A stretch of DNA of 64,000 bases from Burkholderiales bacterium (GCA_013044035.1 JABEVE010000080.1:1-64000), one strand, 5' to 3'; positions 24,745 through 34,652 are shown, counted from the stretch's first letter. Numbers and translations: made by a program. Notes: generated by a model from the sequence alone, not told the origin.

Positions 24745-26637
24745 TCAGCGTCCGCGCTGATGCTGGTCGAGCAGATGTTCGCGCCACACGGCCAGGATGT
24801 CGCTGCGGGTCAGCATGCCGACCAGGCGACCTGAGCCGTCTTGCGCCGTCACAGGCAGGCGGCCAATGTCGTGAACCGCGAGCTTGCGCATGGCCTCGGC
24901 CAGGCTGGCGTCCTCGCGCACGATCACGGCCGGCTGCCGCACCAGGCTGCCCATGACTTGACTGGGGTCGACCTCGGCTTTGAACACATCCTTGCGCGTG
25001 AGCACACCCAGCAACGCACCCCCAGCGCCGAGCACCGGATAACCAAGATGGCGGCTACCAGGTGCATCGGTATCCAGCCAGGCGCGCACCTCGCCGACTT
25101 GCTGCGTCGCCTGCAGGACCACCGGGGCGCGGCTGGCATAGTCGCGCACGCGGGCTTGGGCCAGTGGGTCGGCCTGGTAGGTGTCGGGCACCTGCACACC
25201 GCGGCGGATGATTTTCTCGGTCATGATGGTCTGGCGCATCAACAGGCTGGACACCAGGAAGGCGGTGCCGCAGCCGATGAGCAGCGGCAGCAGCCCCGGG
25301 AGTTGCCAGGTGGTTTCCAGCGCGAACACCACCGACATGAACAGCGCCCGCGACGCCCCGGCGAATATGGCCGCCATGCCGACCAGAGCGGCCAGATTCG
25401 GGCTCAGTCCGAGTTGCGGAAAGATCAGGGCTGTGGCATGGCCGAGTGCGGCGCCCAGACAGGCGCCCACGGTCATGAGCGGTGCCAGCGTGCCGCCTGA
25501 CGTGCCGCTGCCCAGCGCAAGCGTCCACGACACGAGCTTGGATATGCCCAGCAACCACAACGCCGGGCCGATCAGACCGCCGGATAAGCCACCCGACAGG
25601 GCGTCCGTGATGTTGTCGTAACCCACCCCCAGCGTGCGCGGCTGCCACCAGCCGATCAGGCCCACAGCCACGGCGCCGAGTGCTGGCCACCACATCCAGT
25701 GCATGGGCAAATGGTCGAAGGCATCCTCCACCGCATACACCGCACGGGTGACGAGCACCGCCACCAGCCCCACCACCGCACCCAGCGGGATGCAGGCCAG
25801 CAAAGCCGGCCCATGCGGCCAGGCCAGTGCCGGCATGGGAAAAAAGGGCACAAAGCCGACGAACAGCGTGCGAACACCAGCAGCCGTGGCACAGGCGGCC
25901 AGCACCGGCAACAGGGATGCGGGGCGGAACTCGAACAAGAGCAGTTCGAGAGCCAGCATCACCGCGGCCAGCGGCGTGCCGAACACGGCGCTCATGCCAG
26001 CCGCGGCCCCGGCAGCCAGCAGCGTCTTGCGCTCGTCAGGGGTGATGTGGACCCATTGCCCGACCACCGAACCGAGCGCGCCGCCCGTGGCGATGATGGG
26101 TCCTTCCGCGCCGAAGGGCCCACCGGTGCCGATGGAGATGGCAGCCGACAGCGGCTTGAGAAACAACACCCGCAGCGGGATGCGGCTGCGGTTGGTGAGA
26201 ATTTGCTCCATCGCTTCGGGAATGCCGTGTCCGCGGATGGCCGGCGAGCCGTAGCGCGCCATGACGCCGATGATGAGTGCGCCGATCACCGGCACCGCAA
26301 TCACCCAGGCCCCCAGCGCGTTGTGCGCCGGATCCGCCAGCGTCCAGCCGATGCGGCCCTGAAAGCTGAGATGGGTGATGAGCCCGATGAGGGCCAGCAG
26401 TCCCTGCGCGACGAAGGCGGCAGCCACACCAATCCCCAGCGCCAGCAGACCGATGAACAGGGTGCGACGGTTGATACCGCCAGGGTCAGGGCCCGCGTGC
26501 GCTGCCTGCAACAACGGCCCCAGCGAGGGAGCCAGGGGCAGGGATTGCGGCGGCTGGGGCGGTGAAGTGGGCATGGGACGCGCGGAGAGGCGGGCTGGGC
26601 GATGGGCCATGGCGCGCGCCGCCCTGCTTTCGTCCAT
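24745..26637 (-). CDS. ClC-family chloride channel/antiporter with two CBS domains
   Basis: About 630 residues with ten or more membrane helices, then two CBS domains. The ClC signatures are GHGIPE (usual GSGIP), GPFGAEGPII with the gating glutamate, and GSGTSGGTLAPLM. The C-terminal CBS pair (RHLGYPVLGAGGALLGVLTR and HDIGRLPVTAQDGSGRLVG) probably binds an adenine nucleotide. Starts at 26637 or 26574 are both plausible; the frame runs further upstream into the divergent promoter region. It may be a chloride/proton antiporter or a channel. Confidence 0.9.
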   Translation of the reverse strand: MDESRAARAMAHRPARLSARPMPTSPPQPPQSLPLAPSLGPLLQAAHAGPDPGGINRRTLFIGLLALGIGVAAAFVAQGLLALIGLITHLSFQGRIGWTLADPAHNALGAWVIAVPVIGALIIGVMARYGSPAIRGHGIPEAMEQILTNRSRIPLRVLFLKPLSAAISIGTGGPFGAEGPIIATGGALGSVVGQWVHITPDERKTLLAAGAAAGMSAVFGTPLAAVMLALELLLFEFRPASLLPVLAACATAAGVRTLFVGFVPFFPMPALAWPHGPALLACIPLGAVVGLVAVLVTRAVYAVEDAFDHLPMHWMWWPALGAVAVGLIGWWQPRTLGVGYDNITDALSGGLSGGLIGPALWLLGISKLVSWTLALGSGTSGGTLAPLMTVGACLGAALGHATALIFPQLGLSPNLAALVGMAAIFAGASRALFMSVVFALETTWQLPGLLPLLIGCGTAFLVSSLLMRQTIMTEKIIRRGVQVPDTYQADPLAQARVRDYASRAPVVLQATQQVGEVRAWLDTDAPGSRHLGYPVLGAGGALLGVLTRKDVFKAEVDPSQVMGSLVRQPAVIVREDASLAEAMRKLAVHDIGRLPVTAQDGSGRLVGMLTRSDILAVWREHLLDQHQRGR

Positions 26638-26807
26638 CGAGCCTTGCTCGGGCCGTGGATCGGGATGCGGCCGGATGCAGCTTGCCGGATCGCGCACCAT
26701 AACGATGCACAGAATACGCAATGCCGCGGCATGGTGATGTATCGGAATGCTGCAACAGCATTCGGGGCGGGCTGGAAAGCGGCCTGGACGCGAGCCATCC
26801 TGGTGAG

Positions 26808-26837
26808 TTGCTGTGCAGTCTTGTCGCCCACTATGCT
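26808..26837 (+). promoter_or_regulatory. Probable promoter of the DUF3108-like gene
   Basis: TTGCTG (26808-26813) and TATGCT (26832-26837) are 18 bases apart, and the predicted start site lies about 30 bases before the ATG at 26873. Confidence 0.5.
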
Positions 26838-26872
26838 TGGTCCATGCGACCAGCCCCCGAGGCACCACTCCC

Positions 26873-27505
26873 ATGCCCATGTCCCCACCCGCCAGCGCCG
26901 GCTCATCCTTGAGCCAACTGCCCCACCCCGACATCCGCGTCGGCGATGAATGGCTGTTTCTGACCCGGACCCTGGACGACAGCGACAAGCAGGACGCGGG
27001 GTTGTTGATCCGCAGCCGTGTGGTGGATTTGCTGCCCGACGGACAGATCCACATGAACGTGAACAATGGTGACAAGGCCGATGCCACCTGGCTCAAAAGC
27101 ATCTACGACAACCAGTTCGACCTGCTCTCGCGCGAAATCACCCCCGGTGAACCCATTCTCTACAAACCTGCGTTTCCGCAATTCAAGTTCCCCATGTCCA
27201 GCGGCGAGGCATGGGATGAGGTTATCGTCCAGAGCCAGCCCGAGTGGTGGCAGGAGTCGCACATCGGCGTGCGGGTGCAGGTGCAGGCCAGCGAGGAGGT
27301 CAGCGTGCCTGCCGGCCACTTTGTCGCCATCCGCCTGCACGGGGTCTACACCACGCCCAACGCCACGGTCACCAGCCGGTATTGGTATGCGCCTGCGGCC
27401 GGCCGCTCGGTCAAGGGCATCGAGACCACGGTGGACAAGGCGACCCAGTCCAGCGTGAGCACCCAGTACGAACTGCAGCAACTCAACCGCTTGCGTCAGG
27501 TGTGA
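26873..27505 (+). CDS. Beta-rich hypothetical protein, DUF3108/TapB-like
   Basis: A 210-residue protein without a signal peptide. It reads as successive beta strands: [35 protein letters not shown], and [20 protein letters not shown] followed by [18 protein letters not shown]. The last two resemble the strands of DUF3108-like proteins, where a modified residue or lipid may bind. Function unknown. The gene lies divergent from the ClC gene and is followed by hemE after 53 bases. Confidence 0.65.
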   Translation: MPMSPPASAGSSLSQLPHPDIRVGDEWLFLTRTLDDSDKQDAGLLIRSRVVDLLPDGQIHMNVNNGDKADATWLKSIYDNQFDLLSREITPGEPILYKPAFPQFKFPMSSGEAWDEVIVQSQPEWWQESHIGVRVQVQASEEVSVPAGHFVAIRLHGVYTTPNATVTSRYWYAPAAGRSVKGIETTVDKATQSSVSTQYELQQLNRLRQV

Positions 27506-27541
27506 GGCCAGGCCCGGCGCCGGGCTGGCGCGCCGCGGGGG

Positions 27542-27552
27542 TTTGCGACAAT
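27542..27552 (+). promoter_or_regulatory. TTTGCGACAAT -10-like element, six bases before the hemE ATG
   Basis: The GACAAT core ends at 27552 and the ATG is at 27559. If GACAAT is the -10, transcription would start at or near the A of ATG, giving a leaderless message. No ribosome-binding site is visible between. Confidence 0.5.
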
Positions 27553-27558
27553 ACCCCC

Positions 27559-28647
27559 ATGACCGCCATCGCCAACGACACCTTCCTGCGCGCCCTGCTG
27601 CGCCAACCCACCGACTACACCCCCATCTGGCTGATGCGCCAAGCCGGGCGCTACCTGCCGGAGTACAACGCCACCCGCGCGCGCGCCGGCAGTTTCCTGG
27701 GACTGGCGCAGAACCCCGATTTCGCCACCGAGGTCACGCTGCAGCCGCTGGACCGCTTCCCGCTGGACGCGGCCATCCTGTTCTCGGACATCCTCACCGT
27801 GCCCGACGCCATGGGCCTGGAGCTGCGCTTCGAGGCTGGCGAAGGGCCCCGCTTCGAGCGCCCGCTGCGCACCGAGGCCGACATCCTCGCCCTGCGCACC
27901 CCTGACCTGAACCAGCTGCGCTACGTGTTCGACGCCGTGGCGCAGATTCGCCACGCCCTGGTGCAAAACGGCACCCAGCGCGTGCCGCTGATCGGTTTTT
28001 CCGGCAGCCCCTGGACCCTGGCCTGCTACATGGTGGAAGGCCGCGGCAGCGACGACTGGCGCGCCACCAAGACCCTGCTGTATGCGCGCCCCGACCTGAT
28101 GCACCACATCCTGGCGGTGAACGCCGACGCCGTGGCGGCCTACCTTAACGCCCAGATCGACGCCGGGGCGCAAGCCGCGATGGTCTTCGACTCCTGGGGC
28201 GGGGCGTTAGCCGACGGGGCCTTCCAGGAGTTCTCGCTGGCCTACAGCCAGCGCGTCATCAGCCAGCTCCAACGCGAGCACGAAAGCCGCAAGGTTCCCA
28301 TCATCCTGTTCACCAAGGGCGGTGGCCCCTGGTTGCAGGCCATGAGCCACAGCGGCGCCGACGCCCTGGGACTGGACTGGACCGTGAGCCTCGGCGCTGC
28401 GCGAGCGCAGATCGGTCACCGCGTCGCGCTGCAAGGCAACCTCGACCCCAACATCCTGTTCGCACCCCCGCAAAAAGTGGCCGAGCAGGCGCGCGCCGTG
28501 CTCGACAGCTTCGGCACCATAGGCCCGGGCGAAGCCGTGGGCCATGTGTTCAACCTGGGCCACGGCATTTCGCAGTTCACGCCACCCGAGCATGTCAGCG
28601 CCCTCGTCGAAGCCGTGCACCGCCACAGCCGCACCTTGCGCCGTTGA
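27559..28647 (+). CDS. hemE: Uroporphyrinogen decarboxylase
   Basis: A 362-residue haem-pathway enzyme that removes four carboxyls from uroporphyrinogen III. Both family signatures are present: [15 protein letters not shown] near the N-terminus and [16 protein letters not shown] near residue 150. Length is normal. The start at 27559 is supported by the family-typical N-terminus. It lies upstream of priA with a 452-base AT-rich gap between. Confidence 0.97.
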   Translation: MTAIANDTFLRALLRQPTDYTPIWLMRQAGRYLPEYNATRARAGSFLGLAQNPDFATEVTLQPLDRFPLDAAILFSDILTVPDAMGLELRFEAGEGPRFERPLRTEADILALRTPDLNQLRYVFDAVAQIRHALVQNGTQRVPLIGFSGSPWTLACYMVEGRGSDDWRATKTLLYARPDLMHHILAVNADAVAAYLNAQIDAGAQAAMVFDSWGGALADGAFQEFSLAYSQRVISQLQREHESRKVPIILFTKGGGPWLQAMSHSGADALGLDWTVSLGAARAQIGHRVALQGNLDPNILFAPPQKVAEQARAVLDSFGTIGPGEAVGHVFNLGHGISQFTPPEHVSALVEAVHRHSRTLRR

Positions 28648-29099
28648 GCCGGTGGCTGCTCGGCGGCACCGTTAGCAGGACATGCCGGTCCATTGGCAGC
28701 CAGGCCAAGTGGTCAATGTCGCGCTGATTGAAGCCAGGATGTCAAGATCGGTGTGCCCTTATGCACAATTTTCGATACCATGCAGCGCAGCAAACAAATC
28801 ACAAGTACAACATGAAGTTACATAGTTTAAGTATTTGATTATTCAGGATTATTATGAGTGTGATTGTCGTGGCCTGAATTTGCGCACAAACTTATCCACA
28901 GCCCGGAAGTGCAGCAGAGCACGGACTATTCACAAAGTTATTCACAGCATGGCTTGACCATTTCTCAAACGTCCTGGACCTCGAAAAGGCTGTGCGCCGC
29001 AAGCGAGTCGACACTCACTTAGCCAAGACCGATGGCATCGAATTTCGTGGTAAACCCGGATGCTGACCCGCCCGCCGACACCTCGCCATCCACCTCGCC
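28648..29099. other. AT-rich gap between hemE and priA with three DnaA boxes
   Basis: Three plus-strand matches to TTWTNCACA occur: TTATGCACA at 28759-28767, TTATCCACA (perfect) at 28892-28900 and TTATTCACA at 28938-28946, with a weaker CTATTCACA at 28926-28934. Between them, 28791-28860 is strikingly AT-rich for this genome. This looks like a small replication-origin or DnaA-binding region. A 30-base stretch at 29011-29040 resembles part of the IS110-type transposase at 52563. No gene is evident. Confidence 0.6.
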
Positions 29100-31652
29100 A
29101 TGACCCTGCATCGCATTGCGGTGGACGCCCCACTTTGGGATGCCCTGGACTACCTCCATGCGGGGACGTTGCCGCGCGGCTGCCTGGTGCGGGTGCCGCT
29201 CGGGCGGCAAAACGTCTTGGGCGTGGTGCTGGGCCCGGCCGACAACAGCGCCACGCCGGAGGCGTCGCTGCGCGCGGTGAGTGAGGTGGTGTCAGCCTTG
29301 CCTGCGCTGGACGCCGACTGGCTGGATTTGCTGCAGTTCGCCGCGACCTATTACCAACGTCCTCTCGGCGAACTCATGGCTGCGGCCCTGCCCACCTGGC
29401 TGCGTAACCACGCTGCCGCTGCGGTCGCCAAGCGCGTGGCCGGCTTGCATCGGCGGCGCGAACCCCAGGCGTATCGCCTCACTCCGGCGGGCGGCACGGC
29501 CCTGGCGCAAGAACTGTCCCCACGCCATGCAGCGCTGTGGCGGCTGGCCACAGCGCTGGGGTTCACCCCCCCCCACGCCGCCAGCACCGCAACCCCCGAC
29601 GCGGCAACAGCGCAAGCCCTCATCCACCATGATGCCGCGCCACGGCTGCAACTCGACGTGGCGCGTAGGCTGCACCCCAAGGCCGCCGCCTTGCTACGTG
29701 ACTGGGCCGCGCGGGGCTGGCTGGAAACAGTGCCGGATGTCGCCCAGGACAGTGGCCGAGACCATGTGCGCAACACGTTGCCGATGGCCATGCACGGCGT
29801 GGCGCCCGGCACTGTGCACGACGATGCTTCGCAGGCGCCTCAAACCAAACCAGACGCATCGCCCCCGACGCGACAAGCCGCTTTGCCCCCTGCACTGCAA
29901 GCAGCGCAGCAAGCCGCCGTCGATGCCGTCTGCGCGGCCCGGGGCTACGCGACTTTCCTGCTGTTCGGCGTCACCGGCAGCGGCAAGACCGAGGTGTATT
30001 TGCAACTCTCCGCGCACGTTCTGGCGCAAGACCCGCAGGCGCAGGTGCTGGTGCTCACGCCCGAAATCAATCTCACCCCGCAGTTGGTGCAGCGCTTCGC
30101 AGAACGTTTTCCCGGTGAAGCGCTTGCGGTGCTGCACAGTGGCCTGGCCGAGGCCGAGCGTTTTGACCACTGGTACGCCGCTCACAGCGGCGCGGCACGC
30201 ATCGTGCTGGGCACGCGGCTGGCGGCACTGGCCTCGCTGCCGCAACTGGCGTTGATCGTGGTGGACGAGGAGCACGACGCCTCCTACAAGCAGCAAGAAG
30301 GGGCACGCTACTCGGCGCGCGACCTGGCGGTGTGGCGCGCGCGGCAACGCGGCATCGCCGTGGTGCTGGGATCGGCGACCCCCTCGCTGGAGAGTTGGCG
30401 CGCCGCGCAGCGTGGCCGATACCGTCTGTTGGAAATGCCTGAGCGCGCCAGCGGCAGCCTGCCGGCGGTACGTCTGCTGCACGCCGGCCAGGACCCGCTG
30501 CTGCGTCAGGGCGGACTCATCGGCCAGGTGCTGTTCGATGCGATCGAGCAGCGCCTGGCGCGCGGCGAGCAAAGCCTGTTGTTTCTCAACCGCCGTGGTT
30601 ACGCGCCGGTGCTCCGCTGCCCGGATTGCGGCTGGCTCAGCGACTGTCCACATTGCGACGCCCACCTCGTCTACCACCGCACCGACCGCAGCCTGCGCTG
30701 CCACCACTGCGGCCACCGCGCCGCCGTGCCCCGCGCCTGCCCCGATTGCGGCAGCCTCGATCTGCAACCGCTGGGGCGCGGCACGCAGCGTGTGGAGGAG
30801 GCCCTGGCCGTGCTGTTCCCGCAAGCGCGCATTGCCCGCATCGACGCCGACACCGCCCGACGCAAGGGGGCGGCGCAGGCCGGCTTCGCGCAGATGCACG
30901 CGGGCGAAGTCGACATCCTGGTCGGCACACAGATGATCACCAAGGGCCACGACTTTCAGCGCGTCACCCTGGTGGCAGCGCTCAACCCCGACGCCGGCCT
31001 GTTCACCCACGATCTGCGCGGCCCCGAGCGCCTGTTCGCCCAACTGATGCAGGCCGCCGGCCGCGCCGGCCGGGTCGATGCCTTGCCGATCGATCGCAAC
31101 CCAGGCCCTGCCGACGCGCTTGATTGCTGCGAGGCCAAACCCGACGCAGCCGATTTGCACCGTCCATCCTCCACCCCCGAAATGCTGGTGCAGACCGCCT
31201 ACCCCGAGCACTCGCTGTACAGCGCCCTGGTGGCGTACGACTACCCAGGTTTCGCTGCGCGAGAGCTAGCAGAGCGCCGGAGCGCCGGCATGCCGCCCTT
31301 CAGCCACCAGGCGCTGCTGCGCGCCGAACATAAAAAGACCGAAGTGCTCGACGCCTTTCTGGCCCAAGCCAGCAAGCTCGCGGCGGACATCCTCGCCACC
31401 CCCGCAGACAGCTTGAGTGCGGCGCCCGGTCAAACGGACGGGAATGTCGGTGGCGCCGCCGGCGGCTTGATGGTCTACCCGCCCGTACCCGCCAGTCTGG
31501 CTCGCGTGGCCGATGTGCACCGCCAGCATGTGCTGGTGGAAGGCAATCACCGTATCGCATTGCACGGGTTCCTCGCGCAATGGCGCGCCGCGCTGCTGCA
31601 TGCCAAGGCGCGCGTGCGCTGGGCCATCGACGTCGACCCGACCGAGTTTTGA
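29100..31652 (+). CDS. priA: Primosomal replication helicase PriA
   Basis: An 850-residue helicase that restarts stalled forks. It has the N-terminal DNA-binding domain (PLWDALDYLHAGTLPRGCLV), Walker A GVTGSGKTEVYLQ with K296, a DEEH box (VVDEEHDASYKQQEGARYS), and paired zinc cysteines (CPDCGWLSDCPHCDAHLVYH, then LRCHHCGHRA and CPDCGSL). It is longer than the usual 730 residues: extra sequence lies before Walker A, between AAGRAGRVDALP and MLVQTAYPEH (about 35 residues), and near the C-terminus. The core motifs are intact. Confidence 0.95.
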   Translation: MTLHRIAVDAPLWDALDYLHAGTLPRGCLVRVPLGRQNVLGVVLGPADNSATPEASLRAVSEVVSALPALDADWLDLLQFAATYYQRPLGELMAAALPTWLRNHAAAAVAKRVAGLHRRREPQAYRLTPAGGTALAQELSPRHAALWRLATALGFTPPHAASTATPDAATAQALIHHDAAPRLQLDVARRLHPKAAALLRDWAARGWLETVPDVAQDSGRDHVRNTLPMAMHGVAPGTVHDDASQAPQTKPDASPPTRQAALPPALQAAQQAAVDAVCAARGYATFLLFGVTGSGKTEVYLQLSAHVLAQDPQAQVLVLTPEINLTPQLVQRFAERFPGEALAVLHSGLAEAERFDHWYAAHSGAARIVLGTRLAALASLPQLALIVVDEEHDASYKQQEGARYSARDLAVWRARQRGIAVVLGSATPSLESWRAAQRGRYRLLEMPERASGSLPAVRLLHAGQDPLLRQGGLIGQVLFDAIEQRLARGEQSLLFLNRRGYAPVLRCPDCGWLSDCPHCDAHLVYHRTDRSLRCHHCGHRAAVPRACPDCGSLDLQPLGRGTQRVEEALAVLFPQARIARIDADTARRKGAAQAGFAQMHAGEVDILVGTQMITKGHDFQRVTLVAALNPDAGLFTHDLRGPERLFAQLMQAAGRAGRVDALPIDRNPGPADALDCCEAKPDAADLHRPSSTPEMLVQTAYPEHSLYSALVAYDYPGFAARELAERRSAGMPPFSHQALLRAEHKKTEVLDAFLAQASKLAADILATPADSLSAAPGQTDGNVGGAAGGLMVYPPVPASLARVADVHRQHVLVEGNHRIALHGFLAQWRAALLHAKARVRWAIDVDPTEF

Positions 31653-31934
31653 GTGCCCCACAGGCGATCCGATGTTTGCTTGTGAGTGCCCGATGGACGG
31701 CACGCCTGCGATGCGACAAGCGTAGGAGAGGTCCGCGCTGGATCGACGACGACGTCATCAAAGTCAGCGCCACCAGGAGCGTGAGCAGAAGAAGGCGATG
31801 AAGCCGCGATGAGCCGTTGATGGCAGCAGGCTGGCCGGTTTTCCCGGCCCGATCGGCGTGGTTGTCCCATCGGAAGGCCCCCAGAGGACAGCAGCGGGCG
31901 CGTTGTGCGCGGTGACCTCTAGCGTATGTCCCGC

Positions 31935-32717
31935 TCAGGCGGGGATCAAGGTGGCCATTCGCCGCAGATTCAGTGCGGCGCAGACGAGTTTCCACTCGGC
32001 GCGTACACGCTCGATCGGCGCATCGCGCAGGTTGTCCTCGCTGCGATAGCCCGCGTCGGCCAGGCCCAGCGCGGGCAGCGCACCGAGGTTGCCGAATCGC
32101 GTCCAGCCTGGCCTCGCGTCGCGCGATCTCGGTCGGGATGTCGATCTCGGGCTCCTGCGCCTCGGCCTCGTCGCTGGCCTTTGCCCGTGCCAGCAGCGCG
32201 TCGATCTGCTTCTTCAACTCGGCCTCGGTGTGCTGCATGCGCCCGTGGCTATCGCCTTGTGGCGGCTCGCATGGGCCTTGACCTTGGTGCCGTCGATGGC
32301 CACCGTGCCCAGCTTGACCAGGCCCATCTCGCGCGCCAGACGCACCACCTGCACGAACAGGTTCGAGAACACCTTGAGGTGCAGCGCACGGAAATCCCGA
32401 ATCGTGCGGTGCTTGGGGAAGTTGCCCGCCGCCAGCATCCGCAACGCCAGGTCCTCGTGCAGACGTCGCTCGATCTTGCGCGAACAGAACACCCCGGTGG
32501 CGTAGCCGTACACCAGCTCCTTGACCATCATCGCCGGATGGAAGGGCTGGTTGCGCGCTCCGCCGCCCTCATTGCGCGCGTAGAACGCGCTCAGGTCCAG
32601 CGTGTCGATCATGTCGTGGATGAAGTAGGCCAAGTGGCCCGGCGGCAGCCAGTCCTGCAGCGCCGCCGGCAGCAGCATCGCCTGGCCCGGCTCATAGGGG
32701 CGATCACTCGTGGGCAT
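31935..32717 (-). mobile_element. IS1182-type transposase remnant, frameshifted and internally deleted
   Basis: The N-terminal part (32717 to about 32215, starting MPTSDRPYEPGQAMLLPAAL) is typical of IS1182/DUF772 transposases, up to VAIDGTKVKAHASRHKA. It then shifts frame to QHTEAELKKQIDALLARAKA, and after IARREARLDAI a large internal part is missing. A third frame ends with GYRSEDNLRDAPIERVRAEW and CAALNLRRMATLIPA, then TGA at 31935. The usual length is about 450-500 residues, so this copy cannot be active. The 31653-31934 stretch beyond it holds no gene I can support. It marks the left side of the exopolysaccharide region. Confidence 0.85.
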
Positions 32718-32797
32718 GCCGTATGCACGCACGCCCACCGTCCTACGTCGACTTCAACAACCTTCTGCCGCCCACGCTGCTAGGCCCTGCCTGCTGT

Positions 32798-33424
32798 TCA
32801 GCCGCCGGGATGGGTCAAATCGGCGCGGGTATAGGGCCGTGCCCGCCCGCTGAGCTGGCAGGCAATATTTTCCAGCAACTTGTAGGACGGGAAGACCTCC
32901 CCGTAGTTCAAGACCAGTGGCAGCAGAATGGCGATGGGAAGAAACCAAGCCCGCCTGTGCAGGTTGATGCGCTGCCGGGGCAGTCGCCACAAGGCCAAAA
33001 CAGCCATGACCCCACCCCAGAGCGCGCCCGATACAGCTTCAATCGGGGTGTGGAAGTTGGTCTTCAGTCGCGACACCACGATGACAGCAGCCAGTAGCGC
33101 GCCCAGCAGCGGCAACGCCCAGCGTACGCTGGCTCGGCGGCCGGCGCCGAGCAACTGCCCAAGGGTCGGAAACACCAGCATGGACAAAGCGCTATGCCCG
33201 CTCAATCCGGTGAAATCGAACCCTTCGGGATGCAGGCCCCATCCCATGAAAAGTAGCTTGCTCAGGATGACTCCCGCCCCATCGGCGCAGAACAGCGCCG
33301 CCCAAAATGCAGCGGCGCGCCAGCACTGCGATCCCAGCCAGAGGACGATGACCAAGGCAAGCGGCAACAGCACGGCGCTGTCGCCCAGATCCGTCACGTG
33401 CACCCAGAGCGACTCGATACCCAT
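32798..33424 (-). CDS. PAP2-superfamily membrane phosphatase
   Basis: A 208-residue protein with five or six membrane helices. The phosphatase motifs 2 and 3 are visible as LSGHSALSMLVFP and SRLKTNFHTPIEAVSG (the catalytic His residues); the first motif is degenerate. Such enzymes recycle undecaprenyl pyrophosphate or act on other lipid phosphates. Position beside an exopolysaccharide cluster that uses undecaprenyl carriers fits carrier recycling, but it lies 106 bases beyond the lipoprotein gene and may be separate. Confidence 0.8.
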   Translation of the reverse strand: MGIESLWVHVTDLGDSAVLLPLALVIVLWLGSQCWRAAAFWAALFCADGAGVILSKLLFMGWGLHPEGFDFTGLSGHSALSMLVFPTLGQLLGAGRRASVRWALPLLGALLAAVIVVSRLKTNFHTPIEAVSGALWGGVMAVLALWRLPRQRINLHRRAWFLPIAILLPLVLNYGEVFPSYKLLENIACQLSGRARPYTRADLTHPGG

Positions 33425-33530
33425 GCAACGATCTTAAGCACAACCCGCAGCACTGAGTCCCGCACCTCAGCGATCGGGGTCAGCTCCAGGACTGGACGCA
33501 AGCGTGGGATGATGAGGCAGACCCTTCCCG

Positions 33531-34652
33531 TCAGTTCGGCTGGCCGTAGTTGTTCGGCATGAACTGCATTTTGTTCCAGGGGAAATTCTGCAGCACCTGC
33601 CAGGACGCCATGCCACCGAACAGCGCGGGATAGGGATCGGGCTTGCCTGCGAGGGTATAGGTATTGGGGTTGACCATGCGCAGTGACACTGCACCGGCCT
33701 TGTCCCAGATGACGAAGCCATAAGTCTGCGCTGCTTTGGCGATCATGCGGCCGACTGGAGTGAGATTAAGCGCATCGACGTTAACACTGGGGTCGAGCCT
33801 CAAACGCGTCCCTTCGGGGATCTGGTTTGGTGCGTTGGACGGGTTGTAGCCATCCGAGCGGTTGGCCGGCCAGGAGAACACATTCCAGGTCGCCGCATTG
33901 ACCAGTGAGATTCCCATGACGTGATTGATTTGTCCTTTCGCCAAATCTTCGGCCGAAATCTCACCGCCGATGAAGGGCAGTCCGGTTGCCGTGGTGCCGT
34001 AGGGATTGGGGAACATGCCCGCGTTCTGCGTGGTGTTCTGGATCCGCCCGCCCCAGCAGGCTTGCCATTGCCCGTTGGTCTGACTCATCACCCAGAAATC
34101 CCACAGGGTATGGGTGCTGAGGTCGTAGATGGACATTTCACTATCTGTGCCGCTGGCCGGCTTTGCCCCGACTGGAATCGGCACGTTCTGCCATTGCGCA
34201 ATTAGGTTTGGGTCGGTCCAACCCTTGTTCTGGCAATCGTTGAACCCGACGTTCACGGTCTTGGCGACCGGATAGACCGGCGTTCCGTCGACCCAGGTCA
34301 CATCCTTTGCACCGCCATTCGTTTGCACAAAATAGATCGAGGCGGCATAGCTGGTGGTATTGAGGTTGACGTTGTTGTAATGGGTCTGGATCTGATCAAC
34401 CAGATTCTGGGTGTAGGCCGCAGAATTCGGGTTCAACGGCGCATTGGCCGGAATCGGCTGGTACCAGAAACTCTGCGGTGAGAACACACGGTACAGCGAA
34501 ATCGACGATGTCGTCACAGCAGGAGTGGCGCTGGCACTGTTCGTGGTTGGAGTCGTCGTGGCGGCGATCGCTTCGTTGCCACCTCCACCACCACAGCCGC
34601 CAAGGACTGTGACCAAAAGCAAGACGGCAAACACATTCAAGACTTGGCGCAT
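33531..34652 (-). CDS. Secreted lipoprotein of unknown function at the end of the polysaccharide cluster
   Basis: A 373-residue protein with a lipoprotein signal (NVFAVLLLVTVLGGCGGGGG, Cys after LGG) and a Thr/Ser-rich linker to about residue 50. The rest is a globular secreted domain rich in Trp, Asn and Thr, with FSPQSFWYQPIPANAPLNP, the WDFWVMSQTNGQWQACWGGR stretch and GGEISAEDLAKGQINHVMGI. I recognise no catalytic family. The domain resembles secreted carbohydrate-associated proteins in composition only. Start at 34652 is set by the signal peptide. A role in anchoring or trimming the polymer is conjecture. Confidence 0.65.
   Translation of the reverse strand: MRQVLNVFAVLLLVTVLGGCGGGGGNEAIAATTTPTTNSASATPAVTTSSISLYRVFSPQSFWYQPIPANAPLNPNSAAYTQNLVDQIQTHYNNVNLNTTSYAASIYFVQTNGGAKDVTWVDGTPVYPVAKTVNVGFNDCQNKGWTDPNLIAQWQNVPIPVGAKPASGTDSEMSIYDLSTHTLWDFWVMSQTNGQWQACWGGRIQNTTQNAGMFPNPYGTTATGLPFIGGEISAEDLAKGQINHVMGISLVNAATWNVFSWPANRSDGYNPSNAPNQIPEGTRLRLDPSVNVDALNLTPVGRMIAKAAQTYGFVIWDKAGAVSLRMVNPNTYTLAGKPDPYPALFGGMASWQVLQNFPWNKMQFMPNNYGQPN

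Noticed and set aside
26221-26240. His in place of Ser in the ClC GSGIP motif as a new ion selectivity
   Set aside because: GHGIP is common in bacterial ClC proteins with CBS tails, so it is not specific evidence of novelty.
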